64,000 nt of DNA from Paenibacillus montanisoli (GTDB lineage: Bacteria; Bacillota; Bacilli; Paenibacillales; Paenibacillaceae): contig NZ_QLUW01000008.1 of NCBI RefSeq assembly GCF_003268025.1, forward strand, positions 1 to 64,000, written 5' to 3'. The position numbers were made by a program, and so were the translations under genes. The notes under the pieces were generated by a model. That model was not told the origin of the DNA. It was given only the letters and a program-made list of their open reading frames with translations, and searched no databases. The first letter of the stretch is position 1, and each line of letters begins with the position of its first letter. Below are positions 55,541 to 64,000 of this stretch, piece by piece.

Positions 55541-56380
55541 CTATGTAGCTTCCGTACGCGTGAAATAGTTACCCGGCACAACGGTCGTTTGTTTCGTTTT
55601 CATATCGACGGCCGTAAGCTTAGCAAGCGAAACGTAATCCTCAAGCAGCCGGTCCTCCGTTTCAAGCCCGCCCGATTCCACGAATACGCCGACCCCGGCG
55701 ACCTTGGCGTTGAATTCGAACAGCAAATCCATCATCCCTTGGATCGTCCCGCCGGCTTTCATGAAATCGTCGATGATCAGAACCCGCGCATGCTCCTTCA
55801 GCGCGCGCCTAGCAAGCGACATTGTCTGGATGCGCTTATTGGAGCCCGATACGTAATTAATGCTAACGGCAGAGCCTTCCGTTACCTTATTGTCCCGACG
55901 GACGATGACGACAGGCAGGTTCATACAGGCCGCCGTTGCGTAAGCAAGCGGAATCCCCTTCGTCTCTACCGTCATAATGACGTCAATTTCCGAAGCCGCG
56001 AATGCGGTTGCAAACATGCGTCCGACATCCGCAAGCAAGCCGGGCTGTCCCAGCATATCCGTCATATAGAGATAACCGCCTGCGAGCACCCGCTCCGGCT
56101 GTTCCAATTGACGGCACACGCCGTTCATAATGGCCAGCGCCTCTTCATGTCCCATCTTCGGTGTATATTTCACGCCGCCGGCCGCGCCTGCAAGCGTATG
56201 CAGCTCGCCGAGCCCTTCTTCTTCGAAAACTTCTTTAATAATCGCCAGATCCTCGCTGATGGAGGACTTTGCCGATTGATAACGGTCCGCAAATGCTGTT
56301 AGAGATATTAACGTATGGGGGCGTGTAAGTAAGTATTGCGTCATTTCTACTAACCTTGCACTTCGTTTTAACTTCTTCAC
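55541..56380 (-). CDS. purR: Purine operon repressor PurR
   Basis: PRPP-responsive repressor of purine synthesis in Gram-positives. The 279 residues have an N-terminal winged helix (KRSARLVEMTQYLLTRPHTL, FADRYQSAKSSISEDLAIIK) and a C-terminal PRTase-like domain with the PRPP motif ARVLIIDDFMKAGGTIQGMM. The GTG start has GGGGG about 8 nt upstream. Two inverted PurBox-like elements precede the gene, which suggests autoregulation. The order purR-ridA-spoVG is conserved. Confidence 0.97.
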   Translation of the reverse strand: MKKLKRSARLVEMTQYLLTRPHTLISLTAFADRYQSAKSSISEDLAIIKEVFEEEGLGELHTLAGAAGGVKYTPKMGHEEALAIMNGVCRQLEQPERVLAGGYLYMTDMLGQPGLLADVGRMFATAFAASEIDVIMTVETKGIPLAYATAACMNLPVVIVRRDNKVTEGSAVSINYVSGSNKRIQTMSLARRALKEHARVLIIDDFMKAGGTIQGMMDLLFEFNAKVAGVGVFVESGGLETEDRLLEDYVSLAKLTAVDMKTKQTTVVPGNYFTRTEAT

Positions 56381-56398
56381 CGTGCATTCCCCCTACCT

Positions 56399-56443
56399 AA
56401 ATCCGAATATTATAATGACAATATAACATTTTCATACGGATTT
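56399..56443. promoter_or_regulatory. Pair of PurBox-like elements before purR
   Basis: AAATCCGAATATT (56399-56411, plus strand) fits the PurBox AWWWCCGAACWWT with one mismatch. An inverted weaker copy AAATCCGTATGAA lies at 56431-56443 on the other strand, 19 bp away. A TATAAT sits between and within them (minus strand), so binding would cover the promoter. Confidence 0.6.
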
Positions 56444-56463
56444 GATCAAGACGCACGTAGGCT

Positions 56464-57318
56464 TTATGTCAGCATTCTTACCACATAGACTTCTTTGCAA
56501 AAACCGCGAAGTCCGTTATAGATGCGCGATACCTTGGCTTCCTTGCTTACCAAGCCGAAAACCGTCGGGCCGCTTCCTGACATGAGGACGCCGTCTGCGC
56601 CAAGACGCTGCATAATTTCTTTCAATTGAAGCACCTCGGGATGGAGCTGCAGCGTAACGGTCTCCAGTACGTTGCCCAAGTAAGTGCAAACGTCGCTGAA
56701 AGAACCGTTCTTGATCGCATCCAGCATATCCGCCGTGGACGGATGGTGCTTCAACTCCGATGCGCGCAGTTTCCCGTACACGTCTGCCGTCGATACGTTG
56801 ATCGGCGGCTTGGCGAGAATGACCCAGCATTGCGGCGGGTTGCTGATCCGTTCAAGTTTCTCTCCGCGCCCGCGCGCAATAGCGGTGCCGCCTGTGACGC
56901 AGAACGGCACGTCTGAGCCAAGCTCCGCGCCCAGCGTGCACAGCTCGTCCTCCGATATGCCCAGCTGCCACAGCCGATTCAGCCCGCGCAGTGTAGCCGC
57001 TGCATCGCTGCTTCCGCCGGCCAGCCCCGCGGCGACCGGTATTTTCTTATCCAAGTGGATATAAACGCCCTTGCGGACATTGTAGCGATCCTTGATCAGC
57101 CTTGCCGCTTGGAAAGCCAAATTCTTCTCATCAAGCGGAATGTACCCGGCTTGGCTCGATATAATGATCGTATCCCGCGGCAGCTCCTCCATCTCGAGCC
57201 GGTCCGCCAAATCGACCATCGTCATGATCATCTCGACCTCGTGAAAACCATCCTCGCGCTTTCGTTTGACATCCAGCAGCAGATTGATTTTCGCCGGCGC
57301 CTTTTCGTAAATCTTCAT
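56464..57318 (-). CDS. ispE: 4-diphosphocytidyl-2-C-methyl-D-erythritol kinase
   Basis: ATP-dependent kinase of the MEP isoprenoid pathway. The 284 residues of the GHMP family show [27 protein letters not shown] in the substrate site, the ATP loop [20 protein letters not shown] (about 92-111), [19 protein letters not shown] and [23 protein letters not shown] precedes the ATG. It lies between sspF and purR as in B. subtilis. Confidence 0.97.
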   Translation of the reverse strand: MKIYEKAPAKINLLLDVKRKREDGFHEVEMIMTMVDLADRLEMEELPRDTIIISSQAGYIPLDEKNLAFQAARLIKDRYNVRKGVYIHLDKKIPVAAGLAGGSSDAAATLRGLNRLWQLGISEDELCTLGAELGSDVPFCVTGGTAIARGRGEKLERISNPPQCWVILAKPPINVSTADVYGKLRASELKHHPSTADMLDAIKNGSFSDVCTYLGNVLETVTLQLHPEVLQLKEIMQRLGADGVLMSGSGPTVFGLVSKEAKVSRIYNGLRGFCKEVYVVRMLT

Positions 57319-57376
57319 ATGAGCCTCACCCGTCCGTTATCGTTAAACTTCACATATTATAACAAAAGGTCAAAAG

Positions 57377-57426
57377 AAAAGCTAAGAGCATTGAGCAGCC
57401 GCGGGACTGCCCATCATCTTAGCTTG
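57377..57426 (-). terminator. Rho-independent terminator after sspF
   Basis: Minus-strand AGCTAAGA ... TCTTAGCT stem with an internal G/C-rich hairpin (GGGCAGTCCCGCGGCTGCTC), followed by TTTCTTTT. Confidence 0.75.
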
Positions 57427-57439
57427 ACATAACCCTCGT

Positions 57440-57823
57440 TTATTGGGGGTGAAATTGAGAAGCTTGCTGCTGTGCGGCTTGCACGGCTTGATGCATGTAA
57501 GCCGGTACGGTGCTGGCAGCCTGTTGCCGCTGCGGCGTATTGCCTTGAGGCTGCATAAAGGGGTTGCGAGCCGTTTGCGGCCTATATGACGATTGCTGCG
57601 TCTGCGCTTGCATTTGCGGCTGATAACCCTGTTGCGCCTGCTGTGCGGCATACTGCTTGGCGGCGGCCTGTTCGGCAAGTTGAATCGCACGTTTCACCAT
57701 ATTGCCGGCATCCTTCGCTTTAATCCCGCCCCAGCCTTCCCGCTGCACGGTATCGTAGAAGCCCAAATCTTTAGCAAGCTCCTTCTTCAACTCTTCGCTC
57801 ATCGTGCGGCGTCTGCGTGACAT
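57440..57823 (-). CDS. sspF: SspF-type small acid-soluble spore protein with Gln-rich extension
   Basis: Alpha/beta-type SASP relative that is made in the forespore. The first 55 residues match Ssp[53 protein letters not shown]. After that comes a tail of about 70 residues made almost only of Gln, Ala, Pro, Ser, Thr and Tyr ([20 protein letters not shown] and similar), so the 127-residue protein is about twice the 61 residues of B. subtilis SspF. ATG 57823 has GGAGGAGAG upstream. A sigma-G promoter with a perfect CATACTA -10 precedes it. Confidence 0.88.
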   Translation of the reverse strand: MSRRRRTMSEELKKELAKDLGFYDTVQREGWGGIKAKDAGNMVKRAIQLAEQAAAKQYAAQQAQQGYQPQMQAQTQQSSYRPQTARNPFMQPQGNTPQRQQAASTVPAYMHQAVQAAQQQASQFHPQ

Positions 57824-57858
57824 AAGCACTCTCCTCCTTCAGAAACGGGTAGTAACGT

Positions 57859-57887
57859 TAGTATGGTTGTTTTCATCGTAATCATAC
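57859..57887 (-). promoter_or_regulatory. Sigma-G promoter of sspF
   Basis: GTATG (57883-57887) and CATACTA (57859-57865) with 17-bp spacing on the minus strand, 36 bp before the start codon. Both fit the sigma-G consensus, as expected for a SASP gene. Confidence 0.75.
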
Positions 57888-57928
57888 GGAGAGGGTCCCG
57901 TTCCCATGAGGCCGACTGCAGCGCAAAA

Positions 57929-57983
57929 AAAAGTGCAGAGCCCGCCTAACGCCGCTTTCACAAGCGCCGGGGGACTCTGCACA
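57929..57983 (-). terminator. Rho-independent terminator after veg
   Basis: Long minus-strand hairpin with outer stem GTGCAGAG/CTCTGCAC and an inner GC-rich stem, followed by eight T residues. Confidence 0.88.
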
Positions 57984-58002
57984 GTTCAGATTACAACTTA
58001 TC

Positions 58003-58275
58003 TCATTGTATATACGTAATGCGTACCTGACCATCATCGCTGTCAACCGTCACTTCAACGGATTCCGTCAAAATATCGGCATAGCTGTACGAGACGCGCT
58101 TGAACGCATGCTGCTCCTGGTCAAGTCTGACAATAAATACAGAAGGGTAGATTTCTTCTAACACACCGGTCCGTTCAATAGTCTTTCGACGACCACCGTT
58201 TGCACGAAGACGTATTTTGGAGCCGACATGGGTTTCCAAACTGCGTTTGATTTCCAATAGCGCATTTTTTGCCAT
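58003..58275 (-). CDS. veg: Veg protein
   Basis: Highly expressed small cytoplasmic protein; in B. subtilis it stimulates biofilm gene expression by reducing SinR activity. The 90 residues are typical: [60 protein letters not shown] and [24 protein letters not shown] precedes the ATG. Two tandem consensus promoters lie upstream, in line with the strong expression known for veg. Confidence 0.97.
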   Translation of the reverse strand: MAKNALLEIKRSLETHVGSKIRLRANGGRRKTIERTGVLEEIYPSVFIVRLDQEQHAFKRVSYSYADILTESVEVTVDSDDGQVRITYIQ

Positions 58276-58302
58276 TGTGCACTACCACCTCTTTCCTTGT
58301 CC

Positions 58303-58331
58303 ATTATAACCAAAAGGAGGTGGTTTGTCAA
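58303..58331 (-). promoter_or_regulatory. Consensus veg promoter, proximal
   Basis: Perfect TTGACA (58326-58331) and TATAAT (58303-58308) with 17-bp spacing, about 28 bp before the veg start. Equivalent to the strong Pveg of B. subtilis. Confidence 0.93.
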
Positions 58332-58340
58332 AAAATTATA

Positions 58341-58370
58341 ATTATAACAGCGGTCTTAACATTGTGTCAA
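58341..58370 (-). promoter_or_regulatory. Consensus veg promoter, distal
   Basis: Perfect TTGACA (58365-58370) and TATAAT (58341-58346) with 18-bp spacing, immediately upstream of the proximal promoter. A second TATAAT sits at 58335-58340. Confidence 0.82.
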
Positions 58371-58426
58371 TATAAAAAAGACTGTTTTTTACGGGATCAC
58401 GTATATTTTATCCCGCGCCAGCCATA

Positions 58427-59302
58427 TTATACAGTTGGTTTCACACCGGTCAACGTTTTGGGCTTCGGCAGACCGACCCGAAACTTCCCTAACGTTTCAA
58501 TGCCTCCGACGCCGTCGATGCCGCTGATCGTGCCATGAATGACATCAGCCAGGTTGATGCTCTCCCTGTGGGAGGTGTAGCTGGCTTTGATGGCCACGTA
58601 GACCGGATCAAGCGCATGAATGAGCACTCTACTCGGAGAGCTTGCGAAGTTGGAACCATTCTGAAGCAGTGCTTCATAGTGGGATTGGCAAGCGCCGGCC
58701 ACGACAATTAAACTGTCCTTGCTCTTCTCGTACTGACGGGCAATCCGCACGGCATTCACGAAATTTTGCGAGTTCTTATAGCTGGCCAGGTTTTGCAAAT
58801 CATCCTGCATGCGGTTTTTGAGCACGCCGTCATGTCCGGTAATAACTACGATGTCCGGTTTGATCTGCGGGAGCAGCCGGTACACCACATCGGCCATCTG
58901 CGATTCATGCACATAGATCCCGTGAGCCGGGACGCGCATTTGCGTGTACAACTGCATGCTTTTTCTCATATAGTTGCTGTCCCCATCCAGATGAAGCACT
59001 CTTCCGGGCAACTCAAAATAAGGCTGGGGCTGACTTTGCGCACGCTGCAATTCACGCTCCATCATCTGCTGCTCGCGCTGCTCTTGCATCTTCATCGTAG
59101 ATTCAGCGGCTTTTATCCGTGCCTGTCTCGCGACTGCGGAGGACTCCGGATCGCCTACAACGGACAAATCGACAATAGGGGCGTCTGCAAGCAGACGATA
59201 GTCGGTACCCTTCAGGATAGCTGTTTCTTCTTGAATTATCGCAACACGAAAAAGGACGTCCCCGCCATAGGATTTGCGGACGACCAGGTCCCCTTGCTTC
59301 AT
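58427..59302 (-). CDS. yabG: Sporulation-specific protease YabG
   Basis: Cysteine-type protease that trims spore coat proteins (SafA, SpoIVA targets in B. subtilis). The 291 residues show MKQGDLVVRKSYGGDVLFRV, the LPGRVLHLDGDSNYMRKSMQ core, PDIVVITGHDGVLKNRMQDD and SLIVVAGACQSHYEALLQNG with the likely catalytic Cys and His, then NLADVIHGTISGIDGVGGIE. ATG 59302 is favoured by AGAGGTGA 7 nt upstream. A sigma-K promoter precedes it. Confidence 0.95.
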   Translation of the reverse strand: MKQGDLVVRKSYGGDVLFRVAIIQEETAILKGTDYRLLADAPIVDLSVVGDPESSAVARQARIKAAESTMKMQEQREQQMMERELQRAQSQPQPYFELPGRVLHLDGDSNYMRKSMQLYTQMRVPAHGIYVHESQMADVVYRLLPQIKPDIVVITGHDGVLKNRMQDDLQNLASYKNSQNFVNAVRIARQYEKSKDSLIVVAGACQSHYEALLQNGSNFASSPSRVLIHALDPVYVAIKASYTSHRESINLADVIHGTISGIDGVGGIETLGKFRVGLPKPKTLTGVKPTV

Positions 59303-59322
59303 GGGCAAATCACCTCTTCGTC

Positions 59323-59351
59323 TATCCTATGGGGAGACGCCCGTCATGGTG
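59323..59351 (-). promoter_or_regulatory. Sigma-K promoter of yabG
   Basis: CACC (59348-59351) and CATAGGATA (59323-59331) with 16-bp spacing on the minus strand; the -10 fits CATANNNTA exactly. yabG is sigma-K dependent in B. subtilis. Confidence 0.65.
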
Positions 59352-59381
59352 CGCTCACTTTTATTTTTTGTCGCTGTTCAT

Positions 59382-60841
<1,460 letters not shown>

Positions 60842-60873
60842 GGGACTCCATTCCTTCCCTTCCGACAAACATG

Positions 60874-60901
60874 CAAAAAGAAGAGGCAGCGCCTCTTCTT
60901 A
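60874..60901 (-). terminator. Rho-independent terminator after yabE
   Basis: Minus-strand hairpin AAGAAGAGGC-GCT-GCCTCTTCTT followed by TTT, between yabE and rnmV. Confidence 0.85.
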
Positions 60902-60957
60902 TAATGGCATATTTACATGCAATTTACGATAGGATGCTCCGTACCGTGACACTGCTC

Positions 60958-62106
60958 CTAGAGCGATTCAGGCTTCTTAGGCCCCAGTACATACACCGTG
61001 AAGCCCTGCTTCCGGCCGAATTTAGTGGCATACGACAAGCTTTCATAGAAAACGTCGATCTTGTTCCCCTTGATCGCGCTGCCCGTATCCTCCGCACGGC
61101 GGAAACCGATGCCCTCAATGTATACCCACCAGCCCATTGGGATCACCCTCGGATCAACCGCAATCGTCCGGCCTTCTGTTACGCGCGAACCAGACGCGGT
61201 GATGCCGTACTGCGGGTCGCCCTTACTCTTGCCAGTCGATTCTACGCCGGCCGTATACGCCGTAAGCGTTACGTTCTTGAGCACTTTCTTCGCGCTGAAC
61301 GTTACGCCCCGCTTCGTCATTGTGGAAATATTCGGTGAATTCGCGCTAAGCGTCATCACCTTCGGCTCAGGCTTCTTCGTCCCGACCATCACGATTTGAT
61401 CGACGGATGGCGATTCCGTCAGCTTCTCGACCATCGTCTGCGAAACTAACACGCCGTCTTCGAAAGTTTTTTCAAAACGTTTAACGACTGTGCCTTTTTT
61501 ACCCGTTTGAATCGTCTTTTCCTTCCCGAGCGTTAGCTTCGGATCTTCTTTCTTCACAACGTTGAATGCAAGGGGATGAGTCGTTTCTGAAAACTTCTTG
61601 TCAATCCGTGTTACAGAAACAACCATATTCGGTTTAAGTTCCGATGATAGCGAAGGCACTACCTTATCTTGATTGCGGATCGATATATTAGCCTGATCGA
61701 TTGCTCCCTGCACAGTTCTTTCTGTCGTGTACAACGTTCTTGCTTTGCCGTCAGCTTTTACAATCAGAGGCACCGCTTGATCGATGACGATCCGGTCGCC
61801 GTCCTTGATACCGCCGTCGAGCGGCATTGACACCTTGTCATAAGTGCCGATTGCAATAGCTTGTTCATCCAGTAGGCGTTGAAGGACCCATTGCTTCGTC
61901 GTTACAATGGTTTCTTGTCCATTCACTACTACGGACACGCGCTTATCAGCCGTTCCGTACAACAACACCAGAAACATGAAAGTCATAGCGATTGAGATCA
62001 TGGCGCTTAGCACAATTAAACGCACGTTCTCATGCTTCCATCGCAATGCGAAAGACATGCTGGATGATCGTTTACCATGGGTGTCCTTAAGCTGGATTGC
62101 TCCCAT
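60958..62106 (-). CDS. yabE: Cell-wall protein YabE with DUF348, G5 and 3D domains
   Basis: Rpf/Sps-like secreted or membrane-anchored wall hydrolase. The 382 residues have a membrane anchor (about 29-50, LIVLSAMISIAMTFMFLVLL), DUF348 repeats (KRVSVVVNGQETIVTTKQWV, YTTERTVQGAIDQANISI), a G5 domain (about 195-265, KEKTIQTGKKGTVVKRFEKT) and a C-terminal 3D domain with TAYTAGVESTGKSKGDPQYG, TASGSRVTEGRTIAVDPRVI and the Asp-rich DTGSAIKGNKIDVFY catalytic motif. AAGGAGG precedes the ATG. A c-di-AMP riboswitch lies in its long leader. Confidence 0.94.
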   Translation of the reverse strand: MGAIQLKDTHGKRSSSMSFALRWKHENVRLIVLSAMISIAMTFMFLVLLYGTADKRVSVVVNGQETIVTTKQWVLQRLLDEQAIAIGTYDKVSMPLDGGIKDGDRIVIDQAVPLIVKADGKARTLYTTERTVQGAIDQANISIRNQDKVVPSLSSELKPNMVVSVTRIDKKFSETTHPLAFNVVKKEDPKLTLGKEKTIQTGKKGTVVKRFEKTFEDGVLVSQTMVEKLTESPSVDQIVMVGTKKPEPKVMTLSANSPNISTMTKRGVTFSAKKVLKNVTLTAYTAGVESTGKSKGDPQYGITASGSRVTEGRTIAVDPRVIPMGWWVYIEGIGFRRAEDTGSAIKGNKIDVFYESLSYATKFGRKQGFTVYVLGPKKPESL

Positions 62107-62245
62107 TTCTTCGGTCCTCCTTACATAGCCCCGCCGCCTTTGTTACGCATGATTACATAGACGCGACTATTGAGATTTTCTTTCCAATTTCCCCTCAATC
62201 CGATTCCGTGATGCCCTAAATCGTCAGATTACGCATTGTTTCAAA

Positions 62246-62288
62246 CAAAAAGAAGCCCGACGACAGAGGATCTGTTTCGTGGCTTCCC
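62246..62288 (-). terminator. Terminator of the c-di-AMP riboswitch
   Basis: Minus-strand GAAGCC ... ACAGA-TCC-TCTGT ... GGGCTTC hairpin followed by TTTTTG, between the ydaO aptamer and yabE. It should form when c-di-AMP is bound and stop transcription. Confidence 0.75.
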
Positions 62289-62324
62289 ATTCGACAATGG
62301 TAGCATGGAACTTCATTCACGAGG

Positions 62325-62550
62325 TTGATCTCTCTAAAATGCGCTTGCGAGGTTAGCTGTCGGATTCGGGCGAGAGAGTCGCCCTATTCACTTACGGCAC
62401 TATGTATCACAATCGTGGTATCACAATCGCTGCACCGGTCGCAAAATTCACCCCAAGAAGAAGTTCATGTCTATGGCTGTCTGTACCATGCCAGTGATAC
62501 AAACAGTTTCAACAATTGGTTCCCCCGCTCTCCGAAATTCGGAGATTAAG
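62325..62550 (-). promoter_or_regulatory. c-di-AMP riboswitch (ydaO-yuaA type)
   Basis: Minus-strand landmarks in order: stem CTCCGAATTTCGGAG, GCGGGGGAACCA (about 62515-62527), TTGGGGTGAAT (about 62445-62456), and CCGAATCCGACAGCTAACCT followed by CGCAAGCG (62341-62370). These are the invariant blocks of the ydaO/yuaA class (RF00379). The class is known in front of wall-hydrolase genes. It fills most of the 640-bp gap between tatD and yabE. Confidence 0.92.
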
Positions 62551-62595
62551 CGTGTTATTGGAAAAGGAATACAAGTTTGTGTTGCTCTGAAATGA

Positions 62596-62625
62596 ATCAT
62601 ACAGGTAACCGCAGCACATTGTAAA
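62596..62625 (-). promoter_or_regulatory. Candidate sigma-A promoter of the yabE leader
   Basis: TTTACA (62620-62625) and TATGAT (62596-62601) with 18-bp spacing on the minus strand, about 45 bp before the riboswitch aptamer. The remaining sequence up to tatD (62626-62747) is AT-rich with no gene seen. Confidence 0.65.
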
Positions 62626-62747
62626 GAACTGATTAAGGACGATTTTAACGAATTTCAAGGAAAATAAGGCGGAAAGTAAGGAATTTCTTCAATCAAAATC
62701 ACTTTTTTCACGGGAATGCTCCCAAATCCTTGCTTTCTATGTGATTT

Positions 62748-63515
62748 TCATGAGATTCCAAAACATCTCATCGCATTTTCCGTTGTTATTCTCCCAATTT
62801 CGTCCAAGCTCTTACCCGTTAATTCGGCAATTGTATTTGCTACAAGACGGACGAAAGAAGACTCATTCCGCTTGCCACGATGGGGATGCGGGGCTAGATA
62901 AGGAGCATCCGTTTCGATCAAAAGTCGGTCAAGCGGCACCCGTGCAAGCACTTCTTTAGGCACCCGTGCATTTTGGAACGTAAGCGGTCCCCCGAACGAA
63001 ATATAGAAATTCATATCGAGGCACTGCTTTGCCGTCTCCCAGCTGCCGGAGAAGCAATGCATCACGCCGCCGACCTCCTTGGCCTCTTCTTCACGAAGCA
63101 CCCGGACCACATCTTCGTGCGCGTCGCGATTATGAATGACGATTGGCATCCGTTTGGACTTGGCTAGCGCAATCTGCTCGCGGAATACGCGCTGCTGGAC
63201 ATCTTTCGGAGAGGTATCCCAGTGATAATCGAGTCCGATTTCGCCAATGGCTACCACCTTTGGATGGTCGCACAGCGATGCGATCCAATCCAGGTCTTCC
63301 GGACGCATATCAATGCTGTCGACAGGATGCCAGCCTACAGCCGCATAGATGAATGAATACTGCTCCGCAAGTGCCATCGTGGTCGGGATCGTTTCCCGGT
63401 TGAAACCGATATTGATAAGCTTATGTACCCCAGCGGCCTGGGCTCTTTCGATCACTTCTGCGCGGTCTTCGTCGAATTTATGCGAGTCTAAATGCGTGTG
63501 CGTGTCGATTAACAT
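62748..63515 (-). CDS. tatD: TatD-family metal-dependent deoxyribonuclease (YabD)
   Basis: TIM-barrel metallohydrolase acting as 3'-5' exonuclease/DNase. The 255 residues start MLIDTHTHLDSHKFDEDRAE with the HxH metal motif, then IGEIGLDYHWDTSPKDVQQR, LAKSKRMPIVIHNRDAHEDV, GGVMHCFSGSWETAKQCLDM, and LIETDAPYLAPHPHRGKRNE. All family motifs are intact. ATG 63515 fits the family start, though the AAAGGGG is 15 nt upstream, longer than usual. It follows the HD-domain gene; metS, its neighbour in B. subtilis, is not seen. Confidence 0.96.
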   Translation of the reverse strand: MLIDTHTHLDSHKFDEDRAEVIERAQAAGVHKLINIGFNRETIPTTMALAEQYSFIYAAVGWHPVDSIDMRPEDLDWIASLCDHPKVVAIGEIGLDYHWDTSPKDVQQRVFREQIALAKSKRMPIVIHNRDAHEDVVRVLREEEAKEVGGVMHCFSGSWETAKQCLDMNFYISFGGPLTFQNARVPKEVLARVPLDRLLIETDAPYLAPHPHRGKRNESSFVRLVANTIAELTGKSLDEIGRITTENAMRCFGIS

Positions 63516-63537
63516 GATTAAACCGTTAAACCCCTTT

Positions 63538-64000
63538 CTACATAAAAGCAAATAATTCGCGTATATTCGCGGGCAGCCGGTGGGCTGATTCTCGAAGCGG
63601 TTCTTCTGGGTAATAGAGGTGGTACTTGCCTTGACGGATGCCGGTTATCGATTGGATGATATCGGAGCGGCTTGAAATCTCCGACAGCCGCTCATCGCGG
63701 CTCAGCAGCAGAATCGGCGGCTTTTCTTCTTTTCCCGCGACCGTCGTAGAGCCGGGACGATAAACATCGTAGGGCATGTCGTAAGGAAAGTCAATTTCTA
63801 GGTGATAGTCCGGATGCAGGCCGATTTCCTGCAGACAATCGCGGATTTGCTGCCACAGCTTCTCGTCGGGCGCATCCATCGTGACATATTTATAAAGCTT
63901 GCGGTCCAAGAAACGGCGGCACAGGTCGGACAGCACTGGATCGAGCTCATTCTGCCATTGAGCGAAGGCGGTTTGGGCAAGCGCCTCATCAAGCTCTAAA
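63538..64000 (-). CDS. HD-domain phosphohydrolase (YwfO/COG1078 type), C-terminal part
   Basis: The frame is open from the window edge (64000) to the stop at 63538, so at least 153 C-terminal residues are seen and the HD catalytic core lies outside. The visible part, with LDEALAQTAFAQWQNELDPV, LSDLCRRFLDRKLYKYV and EIDFPYDMPYDVYRPGS, followed by ISSRSDIIQSITGIRQ, resembles the C-terminal region of SamHD1-like dNTP triphosphohydrolase relatives such as YwfO. Since the HD motif is not visible, the call rests on the tail only. Confidence 0.7.
   Translation of the reverse strand, partial: LELDEALAQTAFAQWQNELDPVLSDLCRRFLDRKLYKYVTMDAPDEKLWQQIRDCLQEIGLHPDYHLEIDFPYDMPYDVYRPGSTTVAGKEEKPPILLLSRDERLSEISSRSDIIQSITGIRQGKYHLYYPEEPLRESAHRLPANIRELFAFM

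Noticed and set aside
62626-62747. Terminator after tatD
   Set aside because: Stems such as ATGAGAT/ATCTCAT and AAAATCAC/GTGATTTT exist but are AT-rich, far apart or lack a clean T-run.

Overview
The window is a chromosomal segment of a spore-forming Firmicute of the Bacillales, most likely Paenibacillaceae (Paenibacillus/Cohnella type). Gene order follows the Bacillus subtilis origin-proximal region from tatD/yabE down to lysS and an rRNA operon almost gene for gene. Sporulation genes are plentiful (spoIIE, spoVT, spoVG, yabG, yabP, yabQ, sspF, fin, gerK-type genes), the base composition is moderately GC-rich, and Shine-Dalgarno sites are strong AGGAGG types. Every supported gene except one lies on the minus strand, so the window reads functionally from 64000 down to 1.

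In the direction of transcription: an HD-domain protein cut by the window edge and tatD; a c-di-AMP (ydaO) riboswitch in front of the 3D/G5-domain protein yabE; rnmV-rsmA; yabG; veg with two tandem consensus promoters; sspF with an unusual Gln-rich tail; ispE; purR-ridA; spoVG with a sigma-H promoter; glmU; ctc (prs, present here in B. subtilis, is missing); pth; fin; mfd; prsA. An inserted block of about 9 kb follows (about 37.0-46.4 kb). It holds a 6-phosphogluconolactonase-like gene, a complete urea transporter operon urtABCDE, and a second three-gene ABC transporter behind a guanidine-I (ykkC) riboswitch. Both transporter promoters carry exact GlnR/TnrA boxes (TGTNA-N7-TNACA), so the block looks like a nitrogen-scavenging island for urea and guanidine-type compounds. 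No urease or carboxylase gene lies in the window.

The conserved core then resumes: spoVT, yabM, yabN(mazG), hbs, rqcP, yabP-yabQ, divIC, yabR, spoIIE. Directly after spoIIE are two tiny, very basic, mutually related ORFs (37 and 35 codons). The second lies in a degenerate tandem copy of the spoIIE 3' end. Then come yabS-yabT, tilS, hpt and ftsH, followed by nadABC, coaX, hslO, yacD, cysK, an inserted gerKA-KB-KC-like germinant receptor operon, and the folate operon pabB-pabA-pabC-folP-folB-folK-yazB-dusB. greA, lysS and the 5' end of a 16S rRNA gene close the window.

Most genes are ordinary housekeeping or sporulation genes. The novelty is in the nitrogen island with its layered control, the spoIIE-linked small-ORF duplication, the low-complexity tails on SspF and YabR, and one lone plus-strand ORF at 52.2 kb. 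Calls rest on reading the sequence and on family knowledge; no database search was run.
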